A DNA stretch of 64,000 nt from Bartonella sp. TP (GTDB taxonomy: Bacteria; Pseudomonadota; Alphaproteobacteria; Rhizobiales; Rhizobiaceae), in NCBI RefSeq assembly GCF_030406085.1, contig NZ_CP129002.1, forward strand, positions 533,366-597,365. The letters run 5' to 3'. A program made the translations under genes and the position numbers. The notes below the pieces were generated by a model. That model was not told the DNA's origin, made no database searches, and saw only the letters and a list, made by a program, of their open reading frames with translations. Of this stretch, positions 51,842 to 61,068 are shown one piece after another. Position 1 is the first letter of the stretch; each line of letters begins with the position of its first letter.

Positions 51842-52122
51842 AACTATGTATAACTGTGGAAAAGATTAAGATTCTGTTAATAAATTATTAAGCCCATGTA
51901 TAACTCTAAAAGTTATTAACAAATAATTAACATAAGAAAAACTTATTAACAAGTTGATAATATATCAATAATTTTTTATAACCTATTGCTATAGCTATAT
52001 TTTTATATTATCTTAACCGCAGCAAATATTTATAAAAAAAAATTATTCGACTTAATCACAGGCTATAATAAAAATAATAATAATATATATATTAATATCT
52101 TTTATTATTATATTATCTTTAC
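51835..52122. other. Candidate chromosomal replication origin (hemE-linked oriC)
   Basis: A 281-base, very AT-rich gap between divergent ppsR and hemE. DnaA-box matches: TTATGCACA (minus strand, 51835-51843) and TTTTCCACA (minus strand, 51855-51863); a weaker TTAATCACA at 52052-52060. Between them lie CtrA-type boxes. All genes on the left run left and all on the right run right, and parAB with parS are close. hemE-adjacent oriC is known from Caulobacter and Sinorhizobium. Long A/T runs (51960-52120) suit strand opening. Confidence 0.75.
51866..51960. promoter_or_regulatory. CtrA-type box array (TTAA-N7-TTAA)
   Basis: TTAA starts at 51866, 51877 and 51888 (two overlapping perfect boxes), at 51916 and 51927 (a third perfect box, followed by C as in the TTAAC consensus), and at 51946 with ATAA at 51957 (one mismatch). 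CtrA binding inside oriC represses replication in Caulobacter; boxes here could do the same or drive ppsR/hemE. Confidence 0.65.
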
Positions 52123-53151
52123 ATGTCCATACTTTTCCAAAAAGCTCGCTCTTCATCCCCCCCTATTTGGCTTATGCGCCAAGCTGGTCGTTATCTACCA
52201 GAATATCGTGCTTTGCGTAGCCAGCAAAATAGCTTTCTTGATTTATGCTATAATAGCAAAATAGCTTTTGAAATATCTATACAGCCGATAAAGCGCTTTG
52301 ATTTTGATGCCGCCATTTTATTTTCTGACATTTTGGTTGTTCCCCATGCTCTAGGTTTTAATCTAGAATTTATCCCAGATTTTGGACCAAAATTACAAAA
52401 AATAACATTCAATGAAATAGTTTCGCTTAGTACTAAAGATTTACATTTAAACTTAGCAAAATTACAACCAATCTTTGAAACAGTTTCCATGTTGCGTGAA
52501 TTTTTACCAGCAAATAAAGATGTTATAGGTTTTTGCGGTGCACCATGGACCGTGGCCAGCTATATGATTGCTGGTAAATCGACCCCAGATCAAGCCCCAG
52601 CCCGCTTGTTTTCTATGCAACATAAAAAAGAATTTTTACAGTTGCTTGATCTTCTAACGCAATTTTCTGCGCTTTACCTTATTGAGCAAATTAAAGCTGG
52701 TGCTAATTTAATACAAATTTTTGACTCTTGGGCTGGTATCTTGAGCCAAAAAGAATTGCAACAATATTGCATTGAACCTACTGCCAAATTGATTAATTTA
52801 GTAAAAAAGCTTTATCCTGATATTCCTATAATAGTTTTTCCTAAAGGAATAGATTCTACAGCAATGTCACTTTATGTTGAGCAAATTTCTATTGACGGCT
52901 TAAGCGTAGATTGGCGTGCTGATTTTTCTACGTTAAAAAAGCTACAAGATAAAATAACTATACAGGGCAATTTAGATCCATTATGTTTAATTTCTGGCGG
53001 TAAGTCTCTAGAACAGGCAATCGATGAAATATTATTGAATTTAGCAAATAAAGATTTTATTTTTAATCTAGGACATGGTATATTGCCGCAAACGCCACTG
53101 GCAAATGTAGAGCTATTGATAAATAAAGTTAGAAATTATAATATATGCTAA
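52123..53151 (+). CDS. hemE: Uroporphyrinogen decarboxylase
   Basis: Decarboxylates the four acetate arms of uroporphyrinogen III in heme synthesis. 342 residues. The N-terminal PPIWLMRQAGRYLPEYRALR (about 14-33) with both substrate arginines, FGGAPWTVASYMI-type block (FCGAPWTVASY near 135) and the final NLGHGILPQTPLANV are conserved. No ribosome-binding sequence is visible before the ATG, so initiation may be weak or leaderless. First gene to the right of the candidate oriC; overlaps hemJ. Confidence 0.97.
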   Translation: MSILFQKARSSSPPIWLMRQAGRYLPEYRALRSQQNSFLDLCYNSKIAFEISIQPIKRFDFDAAILFSDILVVPHALGFNLEFIPDFGPKLQKITFNEIVSLSTKDLHLNLAKLQPIFETVSMLREFLPANKDVIGFCGAPWTVASYMIAGKSTPDQAPARLFSMQHKKEFLQLLDLLTQFSALYLIEQIKAGANLIQIFDSWAGILSQKELQQYCIEPTAKLINLVKKLYPDIPIIVFPKGIDSTAMSLYVEQISIDGLSVDWRADFSTLKKLQDKITIQGNLDPLCLISGGKSLEQAIDEILLNLANKDFIFNLGHGILPQTPLANVELLINKVRNYNIC

Positions 53152-53582
53152 TAGTAAAATATTATTTGTTGATTAAGTCCTTGCATATGATATTTGTAAT
53201 TTCTTGGATGGCTGCCCTACTTTACTTACCACGACTTTTTGTTTATCATTGCTCTGCTATTTCTGATTCTAAACAGTCAGAAACGTTTAAAATAATGGAA
53301 AAACGCTTGTTTTTCTATATTCTGGTACCGGCCATGCTTGGCTGCGCTATTACAGGATATTTATTGGGTAAATATATTTACGACCTTACTGGTCTTTGGT
53401 TACATATAAAATTTTTAGCGGGTTTTTTATTAATAGCGTTTAGTTTGTTTCTGTATTATTCATATAAACAATTTCAAATAAACCAAAATAAGCTAAGCGA
53501 AAAAGCTTGGCGAGTTATCAATGAAATTCCTACAATATTAATGATAATTGCAGTTTTTGTAGTTATATTTAAACCCCTATAA
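53145..53582 (+). CDS. hemJ: Protoporphyrinogen oxidase HemJ
   Basis: Membrane-bound oxidase of protoporphyrinogen IX, used in alphaproteobacteria in place of HemG/HemY. 145 residues with four membrane helices; the conserved His14 and Trp ([24 protein letters not shown]) lie in the first helix, and KFLAGFLL with the Lys before it in the third. Overlaps hemE by seven bases and so is coupled to it; the pair gives two consecutive heme-synthesis steps beside oriC. Confidence 0.88.
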   Translation: MLIVKYYLLIKSLHMIFVISWMAALLYLPRLFVYHCSAISDSKQSETFKIMEKRLFFYILVPAMLGCAITGYLLGKYIYDLTGLWLHIKFLAGFLLIAFSLFLYYSYKQFQINQNKLSEKAWRVINEIPTILMIIAVFVVIFKPL

Positions 53583-53593
53583 GGGATCAAATA

Positions 53594-54865
53594 ATGAACG
53601 AGATGGATCTTCAAACTCTAAAAAATAAAAATCCGGTGCAGCTTTTAGCATTTGCAGAAGAGCTTGATGTAGAAAATGCAAGTGTAATGCGTAAGCAAGA
53701 ACTTATGTTTGCGATTTTAAAAAAATTAGCCTTGCAAGATATAAAGATTATTGGCCGTGGTGTAGTAGAAATTATGCCGGATGGTTTTAGTTTTCTTCGT
53801 TCATCAGATGCAAATTATCTACCCGGTCCTGACGATATATATATTTCTCCAACGCAAATACGCAAATTCTCTTTAAAAACTGGAGATACTGTTGAAGGTC
53901 CGATAAGAGGGCCAAAAGATGGCGAGCGTTATTTTGCACTCTCAAGAATATCTACAATTAATAATGAAATACCGGAAAAAACTAGACATAAAATCCATTT
54001 TGACAATTTAACGCCGCTTTTTCCAAACGAGCGCTTTAAAATGGAAATTGACACTGGTAATAACCGCAATATGTCGGCTCGAGTGATAGATATAGTAGCG
54101 CCTTTGGGCAAGGGGCAGCGTTCATTAATAGTAGCGCCACCACGTACTGGTAAAACAGTTTTGCTACAAAATATCGCCCATTCAATTACAGAAAATCACC
54201 CTGAATGTTATCTGATAGTTTTGCTAATAGATGAACGTCCAGAAGAAGTAACAGATATGCAGCGCTCAGTAAAGGGCGAGGTTGTGTCTTCTACTTTTGA
54301 CGAACCAGCCGTTCGACATGTGCAGGTGGCTGAAATGGTTATAGAAAAAGCCAAGCGTATGGTAGAGCAAGGCCGTGATGTTGTAATATTACTAGATTCT
54401 ATAACGCGTTTGGGTAGGGCATATAATACTGTTATACCTTCTTCTGGCAAGGTGTTAACTGGCGGTGTTGATGCAAATGCATTACAGCGGCCAAAACGTT
54501 TTTTTGGGGCTGCTCGTAATATAGAAGAAGGTGGTTCGCTAACTATAATAGCTACTGCCTTGGTAGATACAGGTAGCCGTATGGACGAAGTTATTTTTGA
54601 AGAATTCAAAGGTACAGGTAATAGTGAAATAGTATTAGATCGTAAAATTGCCGAGAAGCGAGTTTTTCCTTCTATAGATATTTTAAAATCCGGTACCAGA
54701 AAAGAAGATTTGTTGGTAGATCGCCAAGAATTGCAAAAGATTTTTGTGCTACGTCGTATTTTAAATCCAATGGGTATTATGGAAAGCTTAGAATTTTTAG
54801 TTGATAAACTAAAGCAAACAAAAAATAATGCTGAATTCTTTGAGTCTATGAATAATAGACAATAA
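53594..54865 (+). CDS. rho: Transcription termination factor Rho
   Basis: Hexameric RNA-dependent ATPase that ends transcription at unstructured C-rich sites. 423 residues. The N-terminal cold-shock-like RNA-binding domain ([31 protein letters not shown]) and the ATPase core with [12 protein letters not shown] (about 178-189) and [11 protein letters not shown] are intact. 11 bases after hemJ with AAGGGA before the ATG, in the conserved hemE-hemJ-rho-mnmE order. Confidence 0.98.
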   Translation: MNEMDLQTLKNKNPVQLLAFAEELDVENASVMRKQELMFAILKKLALQDIKIIGRGVVEIMPDGFSFLRSSDANYLPGPDDIYISPTQIRKFSLKTGDTVEGPIRGPKDGERYFALSRISTINNEIPEKTRHKIHFDNLTPLFPNERFKMEIDTGNNRNMSARVIDIVAPLGKGQRSLIVAPPRTGKTVLLQNIAHSITENHPECYLIVLLIDERPEEVTDMQRSVKGEVVSSTFDEPAVRHVQVAEMVIEKAKRMVEQGRDVVILLDSITRLGRAYNTVIPSSGKVLTGGVDANALQRPKRFFGAARNIEEGGSLTIIATALVDTGSRMDEVIFEEFKGTGNSEIVLDRKIAEKRVFPSIDILKSGTRKEDLLVDRQELQKIFVLRRILNPMGIMESLEFLVDKLKQTKNNAEFFESMNNRQ

Positions 54866-54867
54866 AA

Positions 54868-56193
54868 ATGGAAACTATCTATGCGCTTTCTAGCGGTAGT
54901 TTGCCCTGTGCTATAGCTATTATTCGTGTAAGCGGGCCAAATACTCGTAATATAGTACAATCCATCACAGCTAATATAGTTATCAAACCGCGCTATATGC
55001 ATTATGCTGCACTTAAAACAGCAACAAATGAAATATTAGATTACGGCATGGTTGCTTATTTCCCTGCCCCAAATAGTTTTACTGGCGAAGATTGTGCAGA
55101 ATTTCATTTACATGGCTCTAAAGCTGTTGTTGCAGCTTTTTTAACAGAACTCAGTTTCTATAAAAATACTAGACAGGCATTTGCAGGTGAATTTTCACGT
55201 CGGGCATTTATGAATGGCAAAATAGATTTAGTACAAGCCGAATCCTTGGCCGATCTATTAGAAGCAGAAACAGAAAGTCAGCGTAGATTAAGTATTTTAG
55301 GAGCCTCTAAGCAAACCACACAATTATATGCCAATTGGCGGGAGCTTTTGCTAAAAGCCATGGCTTTTATAGAAGCAGAATTAGATTTTAGCACTGAAGA
55401 GGATATAGCTGCTTTTGACAATAATAAGATTTGGCAAAATATAGCAGATTTAGCCAAGCAATTAAGAACTCATCTGAGCTTTGTAAAAATCAGTAATATC
55501 ATGCAAAATGGATTAAAAATTGTTATAATCGGTCCACCGAATGCTGGTAAATCAAGTTTAATCAATAAATTATGCGGTAGAGAATTAGCTATAGTAACGC
55601 CACAAGCTGGAACTACTAGGGATGTAATTGAAGGTAAATTAATTTTGCACGGAGTGGAAGTGTTTTTGTTTGACACAGCTGGCTTGCGGGATACAGAGGA
55701 TGAAATTGAAAAAATTGGTATAAATAAAGCCTTGGATCAATTACAAAATGCAGATATTGTATTTTACATTCACGATGCCACAGGTGAATCTACCGTAAAT
55801 ATTCCAAAAATTAGCGCACCTATTTGGTTTATTAATAATAAAATAGATAAAACTAATATTAACTTACTAAATGTCCCAGAATGTAGCAAGAACTTTGCTA
55901 TCTCCATTAAAAATGATATAGGTATAGCGCGATTGCGTGAAGCTTTGGAACTATATCTGCTTGAATATTTGCCTAAATATGGTACTATCATTCCAGCTAA
56001 GCAACGACATATTGAACTTTTACAAAAAACACTGGATTCTTTGGATCTTGCTATAGCATCAATAGATCTACCTACAGAAATTAGAGCAGAGTATTTACGT
56101 ATAGCTGCTAGCGATTTAGGTAAGATAATTGGTAAAATCGATGTGGAAAACATTTTAGATATAGTTTTTTCACAATTTTGTATTGGCAAATAA
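54868..56193 (+). CDS. mnmE: tRNA modification GTPase MnmE
   Basis: With MnmG installs the cmnm5 group on wobble uridine 34 of tRNAs. 441 residues. The N-terminal folate-binding domain (TIYALSSGSLPCAIAIIRVSG) is followed by the GTPase domain G1 GPPNAGKSSLINKL (about 218-231), G3 DTAGLRDTEDEIEKIG and the C-terminal FCIGK with the conserved Cys. Two bases after rho; ends immediately before the first parS site and mnmG. Confidence 0.97.
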   Translation: METIYALSSGSLPCAIAIIRVSGPNTRNIVQSITANIVIKPRYMHYAALKTATNEILDYGMVAYFPAPNSFTGEDCAEFHLHGSKAVVAAFLTELSFYKNTRQAFAGEFSRRAFMNGKIDLVQAESLADLLEAETESQRRLSILGASKQTTQLYANWRELLLKAMAFIEAELDFSTEEDIAAFDNNKIWQNIADLAKQLRTHLSFVKISNIMQNGLKIVIIGPPNAGKSSLINKLCGRELAIVTPQAGTTRDVIEGKLILHGVEVFLFDTAGLRDTEDEIEKIGINKALDQLQNADIVFYIHDATGESTVNIPKISAPIWFINNKIDKTNINLLNVPECSKNFAISIKNDIGIARLREALELYLLEYLPKYGTIIPAKQRHIELLQKTLDSLDLAIASIDLPTEIRAEYLRIAASDLGKIIGKIDVENILDIVFSQFCIGK

Positions 56194-56195
56194 AA

Positions 56196-56211
56196 TGTTT
56201 CACGTGAAACA
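56196..56211. other. parS site 1
   Basis: TGTTTCACGTGAAACA, the exact bacterial parS consensus, here within a 20-bp perfect palindrome 56194-56213, between mnmE and mnmG. It would be loaded by ParB (59532) and helps segregate the origin region. Confidence 0.97.
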
Positions 56212-56223
56212 TTGGTGAGAATT

Positions 56224-58095
56224 ATGAAACAGGATTTTGATGTTATTGTTATAGGCGGTGGACATGCTGGAGTGGAAGCTGCTGCCTCAGCGTCTCGCGC
56301 TGGAGCTAGAGCATTATTAATAACTAATAATCTTAACACTATCGGCGCTATGTCCTGTAATCCTGCAATTGGTGGTATAGGTAAAGGTCAGTTGGTCAAA
56401 GAAATTGACGCCTTAGATGGTATTATGGGGCTGGCTGCCGACCATGCGGCCATTCAAATGCGTATTTTAAATAAGCGTAAAGGCTATGCAGTACAGAGTC
56501 CACGCACGCAAGCTGACCGTGGTTTATACAAAAATGCCGTGCAAAAGCTTTTGCAAACTATGCCTAATTTAGAAATATTAGCAGGGGAAGTAACAGCTAT
56601 AATATTTGATGATGAGCAAAAAATAGCTGGTGTAAAATTAGAAAATGATAAAAAAATCACTTGTGCTGCTTTAGTATTGGCAAGCGGTACATTCTTAAAT
56701 GGTCTTATACATATTGGTTCTGAAAAAACCACAGCAGGCAGGTTTGGCGAAAATGCTAGCACGGATTTAGCAAATGCCATAAGAAAATTAAATTTAAATA
56801 TTGGTAGATTAAAAACTGGCACCCCGCCTAGGCTTAGTAAAAAAACCACCGATTGGGATAGTCTTGCTAAGCAATCTGCTGATGAAATCTTAGAACCCTT
56901 TTCTTTTTTAACTAAAGAAATTGTAAATCCGCAGATAGTTTGTGCTATTACACGTACTAACAACCAAACGCATAAGATTATAACAGAAAATCTTCATAAA
57001 TCAGCGATGTATAGCGGTGATATCAGTAGTATTGGACCACGTTATTGCCCTTCTATCGAAGATAAAATTGTAAAATTTGGTGAAAGAGATGGACATCAAA
57101 TATTTTTAGAGCCAGAAGCTATTGATAGTGATGTTATTTATCCAAATGGTATTTCGACCTCTTTACCCCTAGATGTGCAAAAATTGTTGGTACATTCTAT
57201 TCGTGGATTAGAACATGCTGAATTTTTACAGCCCGGATATGCCATAGAATATGACTATATTGATCCACGTGAGTTGGATTATAGTTTGCAATTACGTAAA
57301 ATGCCTGGATTTTTCTTGGCTGGACAAATTAACGGTACTACAGGATATGAAGAAGCTGCGGCACAAGGCTTAATTGCTGGTGTGAATGCGGCGCGTTATA
57401 GCCAAAAACTAAACCCTGTTTCTCTTTCCCGTACAGAATCTTATATCGGTGTTATGATCGATGATTTAATCAATTATGGTGCTAGCGAACCCTATCGTAT
57501 GTTTACTTCTCGGGCAGAATTTCGTCTTTATTTGCGTGCTGACAATGCTGATCAACGATTAACGACAATCGGTGAAAGCTGGAATATAATTCGCAGTGAG
57601 CGCATTGTAGCTTTTGGGAAGAAAAAAGCTCTGTTGGATCATGGAAGAGCAATTTTAAAATCTCACAAAATTTCTCCAAAGCAAGCAGAAAATTATAATA
57701 TTCATCTGAATCAAGATGGCACAAAAAGAAGCTTATATGAATTATTAGCTTATAATGAGATAGATATAAAATTATTGCAGAAAATAGTGCCAGAATTAAA
57801 CGCAATAAATTTGGACATAGCTAGAATCTTAGAAATTGAAGCTAAATATGATGTCTACTTAGCTCGCCAGCAGCATGAAAAAGATATAATAGAGCAAGAG
57901 CAAAAATTAAATATTCCAGAAGAATTGAATATAGAGATAATATCCGGTCTTTCAAATGAAATAAAAGCTAAGATAGCAAAATATAAACCTAGAACTATTT
58001 ATGAAGCTAAGCATATAGAAGCAATGACGCCAGCAGCCTTGGCTGTGTTAATCGCAAACATACAGCGTTATAAAAGAGCTCGGATAAGTGCATAA
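56224..58095 (+). CDS. mnmG: tRNA uridine 34 modification enzyme MnmG
   Basis: FAD-dependent partner of MnmE. 623 residues. The dinucleotide-binding [14 protein letters not shown] (about 10-23), [23 protein letters not shown] and the C-terminal [13 protein letters not shown] block are conserved. The start at 56224 (MKQDFDV) is preferred; a TTG at 56212 overlaps the parS palindrome. Its 3' end overlaps the GTG start of rsmG. Formerly gidA, named for being near the origin. Confidence 0.97.
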   Translation: MKQDFDVIVIGGGHAGVEAAASASRAGARALLITNNLNTIGAMSCNPAIGGIGKGQLVKEIDALDGIMGLAADHAAIQMRILNKRKGYAVQSPRTQADRGLYKNAVQKLLQTMPNLEILAGEVTAIIFDDEQKIAGVKLENDKKITCAALVLASGTFLNGLIHIGSEKTTAGRFGENASTDLANAIRKLNLNIGRLKTGTPPRLSKKTTDWDSLAKQSADEILEPFSFLTKEIVNPQIVCAITRTNNQTHKIITENLHKSAMYSGDISSIGPRYCPSIEDKIVKFGERDGHQIFLEPEAIDSDVIYPNGISTSLPLDVQKLLVHSIRGLEHAEFLQPGYAIEYDYIDPRELDYSLQLRKMPGFFLAGQINGTTGYEEAAAQGLIAGVNAARYSQKLNPVSLSRTESYIGVMIDDLINYGASEPYRMFTSRAEFRLYLRADNADQRLTTIGESWNIIRSERIVAFGKKKALLDHGRAILKSHKISPKQAENYNIHLNQDGTKRSLYELLAYNEIDIKLLQKIVPELNAINLDIARILEIEAKYDVYLARQQHEKDIIEQEQKLNIPEELNIEIISGLSNEIKAKIAKYKPRTIYEAKHIEAMTPAALAVLIANIQRYKRARISA

Positions 58096-58732
58096 GCATA
58101 AATATGAAACTTTACAGCAAATCATTGGAAATGTTTCACGTGAAACATTTGAAGATTTATTATATTACGAGCAAGAAGTTTTAAAATGGCAAAAACATAT
58201 AAATCTCATAAGCCCAAATACTGTAAATGACATCTGGAGCCGGCATATATTGGATTCAGCACAATTATATAATTATAGCAAAAATTATGATAATTGCTTA
58301 GATATTGGTTCAGGCGGTGGATTTCCCGGGGTTGTTTTGGCTATTCTTAATAAAAAAAAGCCAAAGTTTCACATTACCTTAGTAGAAAAACTAAAGAAAA
58401 AAACGTCTTTCCTGCAATATATAATAAGTACATTAGCCCTACCAGCGATAGCTGTCGCGCAAAGAATAGAAAATATAGCGCAACAACAAAAAGCTCAACT
58501 TGTAACAGCACGTGCTGTTACACAATTAACGCAGCTGTTTGAGCTTGCCGAGCCGATTTTCGCAAATGGCGCATATGCTTTGTTGCAAAAAGGACAAAAT
58601 ACCGAACAAGAATTAACACAAGCATATAAAAATTGGACATTTGATCTAAAGCAACATATATCTTGTATAGAAGTTAGTTCTATAATATTAGAAATAAGTA
58701 ATGTTAAAAGAAAATCTATCGCCGATGAATAA
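58088..58732 (+). CDS. rsmG: 16S rRNA (guanine-527-N7) methyltransferase RsmG
   Basis: Methylates G527 of 16S rRNA. 214 residues. SAM-binding [16 protein letters not shown] (about 75-90) is intact; [21 protein letters not shown] precedes it. Starts with GTG at 58088, overlapping the mnmG stop. The second parS site lies inside the gene (codons for NVSRET), so the protein sequence there is constrained by both. Ends at the parA start. Confidence 0.95.
   Translation: MHKHKYETLQQIIGNVSRETFEDLLYYEQEVLKWQKHINLISPNTVNDIWSRHILDSAQLYNYSKNYDNCLDIGSGGGFPGVVLAILNKKKPKFHITLVEKLKKKTSFLQYIISTLALPAIAVAQRIENIAQQQKAQLVTARAVTQLTQLFELAEPIFANGAYALLQKGQNTEQELTQAYKNWTFDLKQHISCIEVSSIILEISNVKRKSIADE
58132..58147. other. 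parS site 2 (inside rsmG)
   Basis: TGTTTCACGTGAAACA exactly, extended to the 20-bp palindrome 58130-58149, the same flanks as site 1. Located in the N-terminal coding part of rsmG, reading NVSRET. About 1.9 kb from site 1. Confidence 0.97.
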
Positions 58733-59513
58733 TTTACGTATAATAGCTGTAGCTAATCAAAAAGGTGGAGTAGGAAAAACTACTACCGTTATAAATCTCG
58801 CTACCGCTTTGGCTGCTATAGGCGAAAAAATTCTGATCATAGATATAGATCCGCAAGGCAACGCTTCCACAAGCTTGGGAATTGATCGCAATAATCGGAA
58901 CCATTCTTCTTATGACGTGTTGGTACATAACAACTCAATAATGCAAGCAGCACGCCACAGCGAAGTGCCTAATTTAGATATAGTGCCATCTACACTTGAT
59001 TTGTTAGGTGTAGAAATGGAGATAGCTTCGTATGATGACAGGATCCAACGCTTAAAAAAAGCAATTATGAATGATGAAGAGGTAAGAAAATATTATAATT
59101 ATGTACTCATAGATTGTCCACCTTCTTTAAATTTGCTTACGCTTAATGCCATGGGCGCTGCCGACGCTATATTGGTTCCTATACAATGTGAATTTTTAGC
59201 CTTGGAGGGATTAACACAATTATTGGACACGGTAAAAGAGGTGCGTGGTGGCCTTAATCCGCAGCTGAAAATTCAAGGTATAATCTTGACCATGTATGAT
59301 ACTCGTAATAAATTAAGTGAACAGGTTGCCGCGGATGTTCGGCAATTTATGGGTAATAAAGTTTATAAAACAGTTATTCCGCGTAATGTACGTATTTCCG
59401 AAGCACCGTCATTTGGAAAACCAGTGCTAATATATGATTTAGCTTGTCCTGGTAGTAAGGCTTATTTAGAGTTAGCAAGCGAAATAATAGCCCAAGAACG
59501 CGCTTTGGCATAA
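58725..59513 (+). CDS. parA: Chromosome partitioning ATPase ParA
   Basis: Deviant Walker ATPase that moves ParB-parS complexes. 262 residues. The deviant P-loop KGGVGKTTTVINLA begins at residue 12 and the Walker B region VLIDCPPSLNLLTLNA follows near 130. The start at 58725 overlaps the rsmG stop (ATGAATAA); an in-frame ATG at 58701 is an alternative. Co-transcribed with parB after 18 bases. Confidence 0.96.
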   Translation: MNNLRIIAVANQKGGVGKTTTVINLATALAAIGEKILIIDIDPQGNASTSLGIDRNNRNHSSYDVLVHNNSIMQAARHSEVPNLDIVPSTLDLLGVEMEIASYDDRIQRLKKAIMNDEEVRKYYNYVLIDCPPSLNLLTLNAMGAADAILVPIQCEFLALEGLTQLLDTVKEVRGGLNPQLKIQGIILTMYDTRNKLSEQVAADVRQFMGNKVYKTVIPRNVRISEAPSFGKPVLIYDLACPGSKAYLELASEIIAQERALA

Positions 59514-59531
59514 TTGAAGGAGGCATGGAAG

Positions 59532-60431
59532 TTGGAAAAAGAAGAATCAAAAAAAAGATTAGGTCGAGGACTCGCTGCGTTAATAGGTAATAATTATAAG
59601 CCAGCCGATAGTAACAATAGTTCATATCTTGATGAATTTTTAGAAGGTGAATTTGTACCAATAGAAGATAATTTGGTGCAATATATAGATATAAACCACA
59701 TAAATCGGAGTACAGAAAATCCACGCCATAATTTTAGTACAGATGAGTTAATGTCTTTGAGCGCTTCAATAGCCGAACACGGGGTTTTGCAGCCAATAAT
59801 CGTGCGTAAATTAGCGGATAATAATTATCAAATAATTGCTGGAGAGCGGCGCTGGCGCGCGGCAAAAGCAGCAAATCTGGCAATTATTCCAGCAATAATA
59901 AAACATGTAGAAGATAGTAAAGCTCTTGAATTAGCTATTGTAGAAAATATACAACGGGCAGATCTTGACCCGGTAGAAGAAGCGCGTGGCTATAAGCAAT
60001 TGCTTGAGCATTATAATTATACGCAAGAAGATTTGGCAAAAAAATTGGGAAAAAGCCGCCCCTACATTACGAATATGCTAAGGCTACTAACTTTACCGGA
60101 AGAAGTGCAGCTCTATCTAGAAACAGGGCAGCTAAATATTGGACAAGCGCGCTGTTTGATCAATTTACCAAATGCCGTTGAATTAGCGAAAAAGATAATT
60201 GCCGAGCAACTTTCTGTGCGGCAGGTAGAAGAAATGCTAGCCGAAAAGCCACAGAAAAAGCCAGCACAAGAAAAAGCAAAACCTGAAGAATTAGTAGAGC
60301 TAGAAGAGTTTCTAGGCAATGCAACCCAGTTGGAAGTTAAAGTGCAGCAAGGTAAAAAGGGCGGTAAATTAATTTTTAAATATAAAGATTTAGAAGAGTT
60401 GACTCATTTCTGCGAACAATTGCAAAGCTAG
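59532..60431 (+). CDS. parB: Chromosome partitioning protein ParB
   Basis: CTPase DNA-binding clamp that loads on parS and spreads. 299 residues. The N-terminal CTP-binding region has STDELMSLSASIAEHGVLQPIIVR and GERRWRAAK; the HTH around TQEDLAKKLGKSRPYITNMLRLL reads parS; the C-terminal dimerisation domain is the last ~60 residues. The start codon is TTG at 59532 with AAGGAGG 8 bases upstream; an in-frame TTG at 59514 contains that site and is less likely. Confidence 0.95.
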   Translation: MEKEESKKRLGRGLAALIGNNYKPADSNNSSYLDEFLEGEFVPIEDNLVQYIDINHINRSTENPRHNFSTDELMSLSASIAEHGVLQPIIVRKLADNNYQIIAGERRWRAAKAANLAIIPAIIKHVEDSKALELAIVENIQRADLDPVEEARGYKQLLEHYNYTQEDLAKKLGKSRPYITNMLRLLTLPEEVQLYLETGQLNIGQARCLINLPNAVELAKKIIAEQLSVRQVEEMLAEKPQKKPAQEKAKPEELVELEEFLGNATQLEVKVQQGKKGGKLIFKYKDLEELTHFCEQLQS

Positions 60432-61060
60432 AGCTGGTCATTTGCTGGCAATAAATGCTTCATTATCAGCGGTATCTGTGATAGGAAAAAAATTATAGTA
60501 ATTGGCGTTACGTAAAAAACTTTGAAGTTGGCCCAAGCCTGCGTGCTAAAATTTCGCCAGACAATTTCATTAGCTGCGGCCAAAGCAAAAAAGAACCACG
60601 CCCAGCGTATGGTTAACTTATGCCAGCCAATATGGTCTAGCTGAAAACTCGCGTCAAAGATATATTCAAGCAATGGCTTTTTAAATAATAATCCAATAAG
60701 TAAAGTTAGCCCAAATAAACTATTCACAATAGTTGGCTTAATTTTTATAAATATATCATTGTGAAACCACAGGGTAAGCATGCCAAGTACTATAACAAAA
60801 ACGCTAGAAACTAAAGGTACGATTGGTACTTGTTTGGTTAATGCCAGCGAAGCGATAAGCGATATGATAATGGCGACAATAAACAAAGCTGTAGCGGGAA
60901 AAATTGGCTGGGTAAAATGGGAAAATAAAGGAATATGCTGTATTAGCCACGGCCCCTTGGCATTACTCAGGTAAAATACGGCTAAAGGGCCAATTTCTAA
61001 GGCTAATTTTGTAAATGGCGATAATTTACCTTGCGGTAATTTGTTTATCTTCTCTAACAT
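60428..61060 (-). CDS. yciB: Inner-membrane-spanning protein YciB (IspZ)
   Basis: A 210-residue septation-associated membrane protein (intracellular septation protein A family) with about five to six helices; LALEIGPLAVFYLSN, LLFKKPLLEYIFDASFQLDHIGWHKLTIRWAWFFFALAAANEIVWRN is the conserved block. Role: support of cell envelope integrity and division in gammaproteobacteria. Convergent with parB (stops overlap on CTAG) and 8 bases after ftsY on the same strand. Confidence 0.92.
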   Translation of the reverse strand: MLEKINKLPQGKLSPFTKLALEIGPLAVFYLSNAKGPWLIQHIPLFSHFTQPIFPATALFIVAIIISLIASLALTKQVPIVPLVSSVFVIVLGMLTLWFHNDIFIKIKPTIVNSLFGLTLLIGLLFKKPLLEYIFDASFQLDHIGWHKLTIRWAWFFFALAAANEIVWRNFSTQAWANFKVFYVTPITIIFFLSQIPLIMKHLLPANDQL

Positions 61061-61068
61061 TTTTTCTC

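Noticed and set aside
51911..51955. TTATTAACA sequences as further DnaA boxes
   Set aside because: They lack the core CACA of the TTWTNCACA consensus; they fit the TTAA half-sites of CtrA boxes better.
58701..58724. Longer ParA start at 58701
   Set aside because: It adds residues unlike the family N-terminus and lies deep in rsmG; the ATG overlapping the rsmG stop is more typical.
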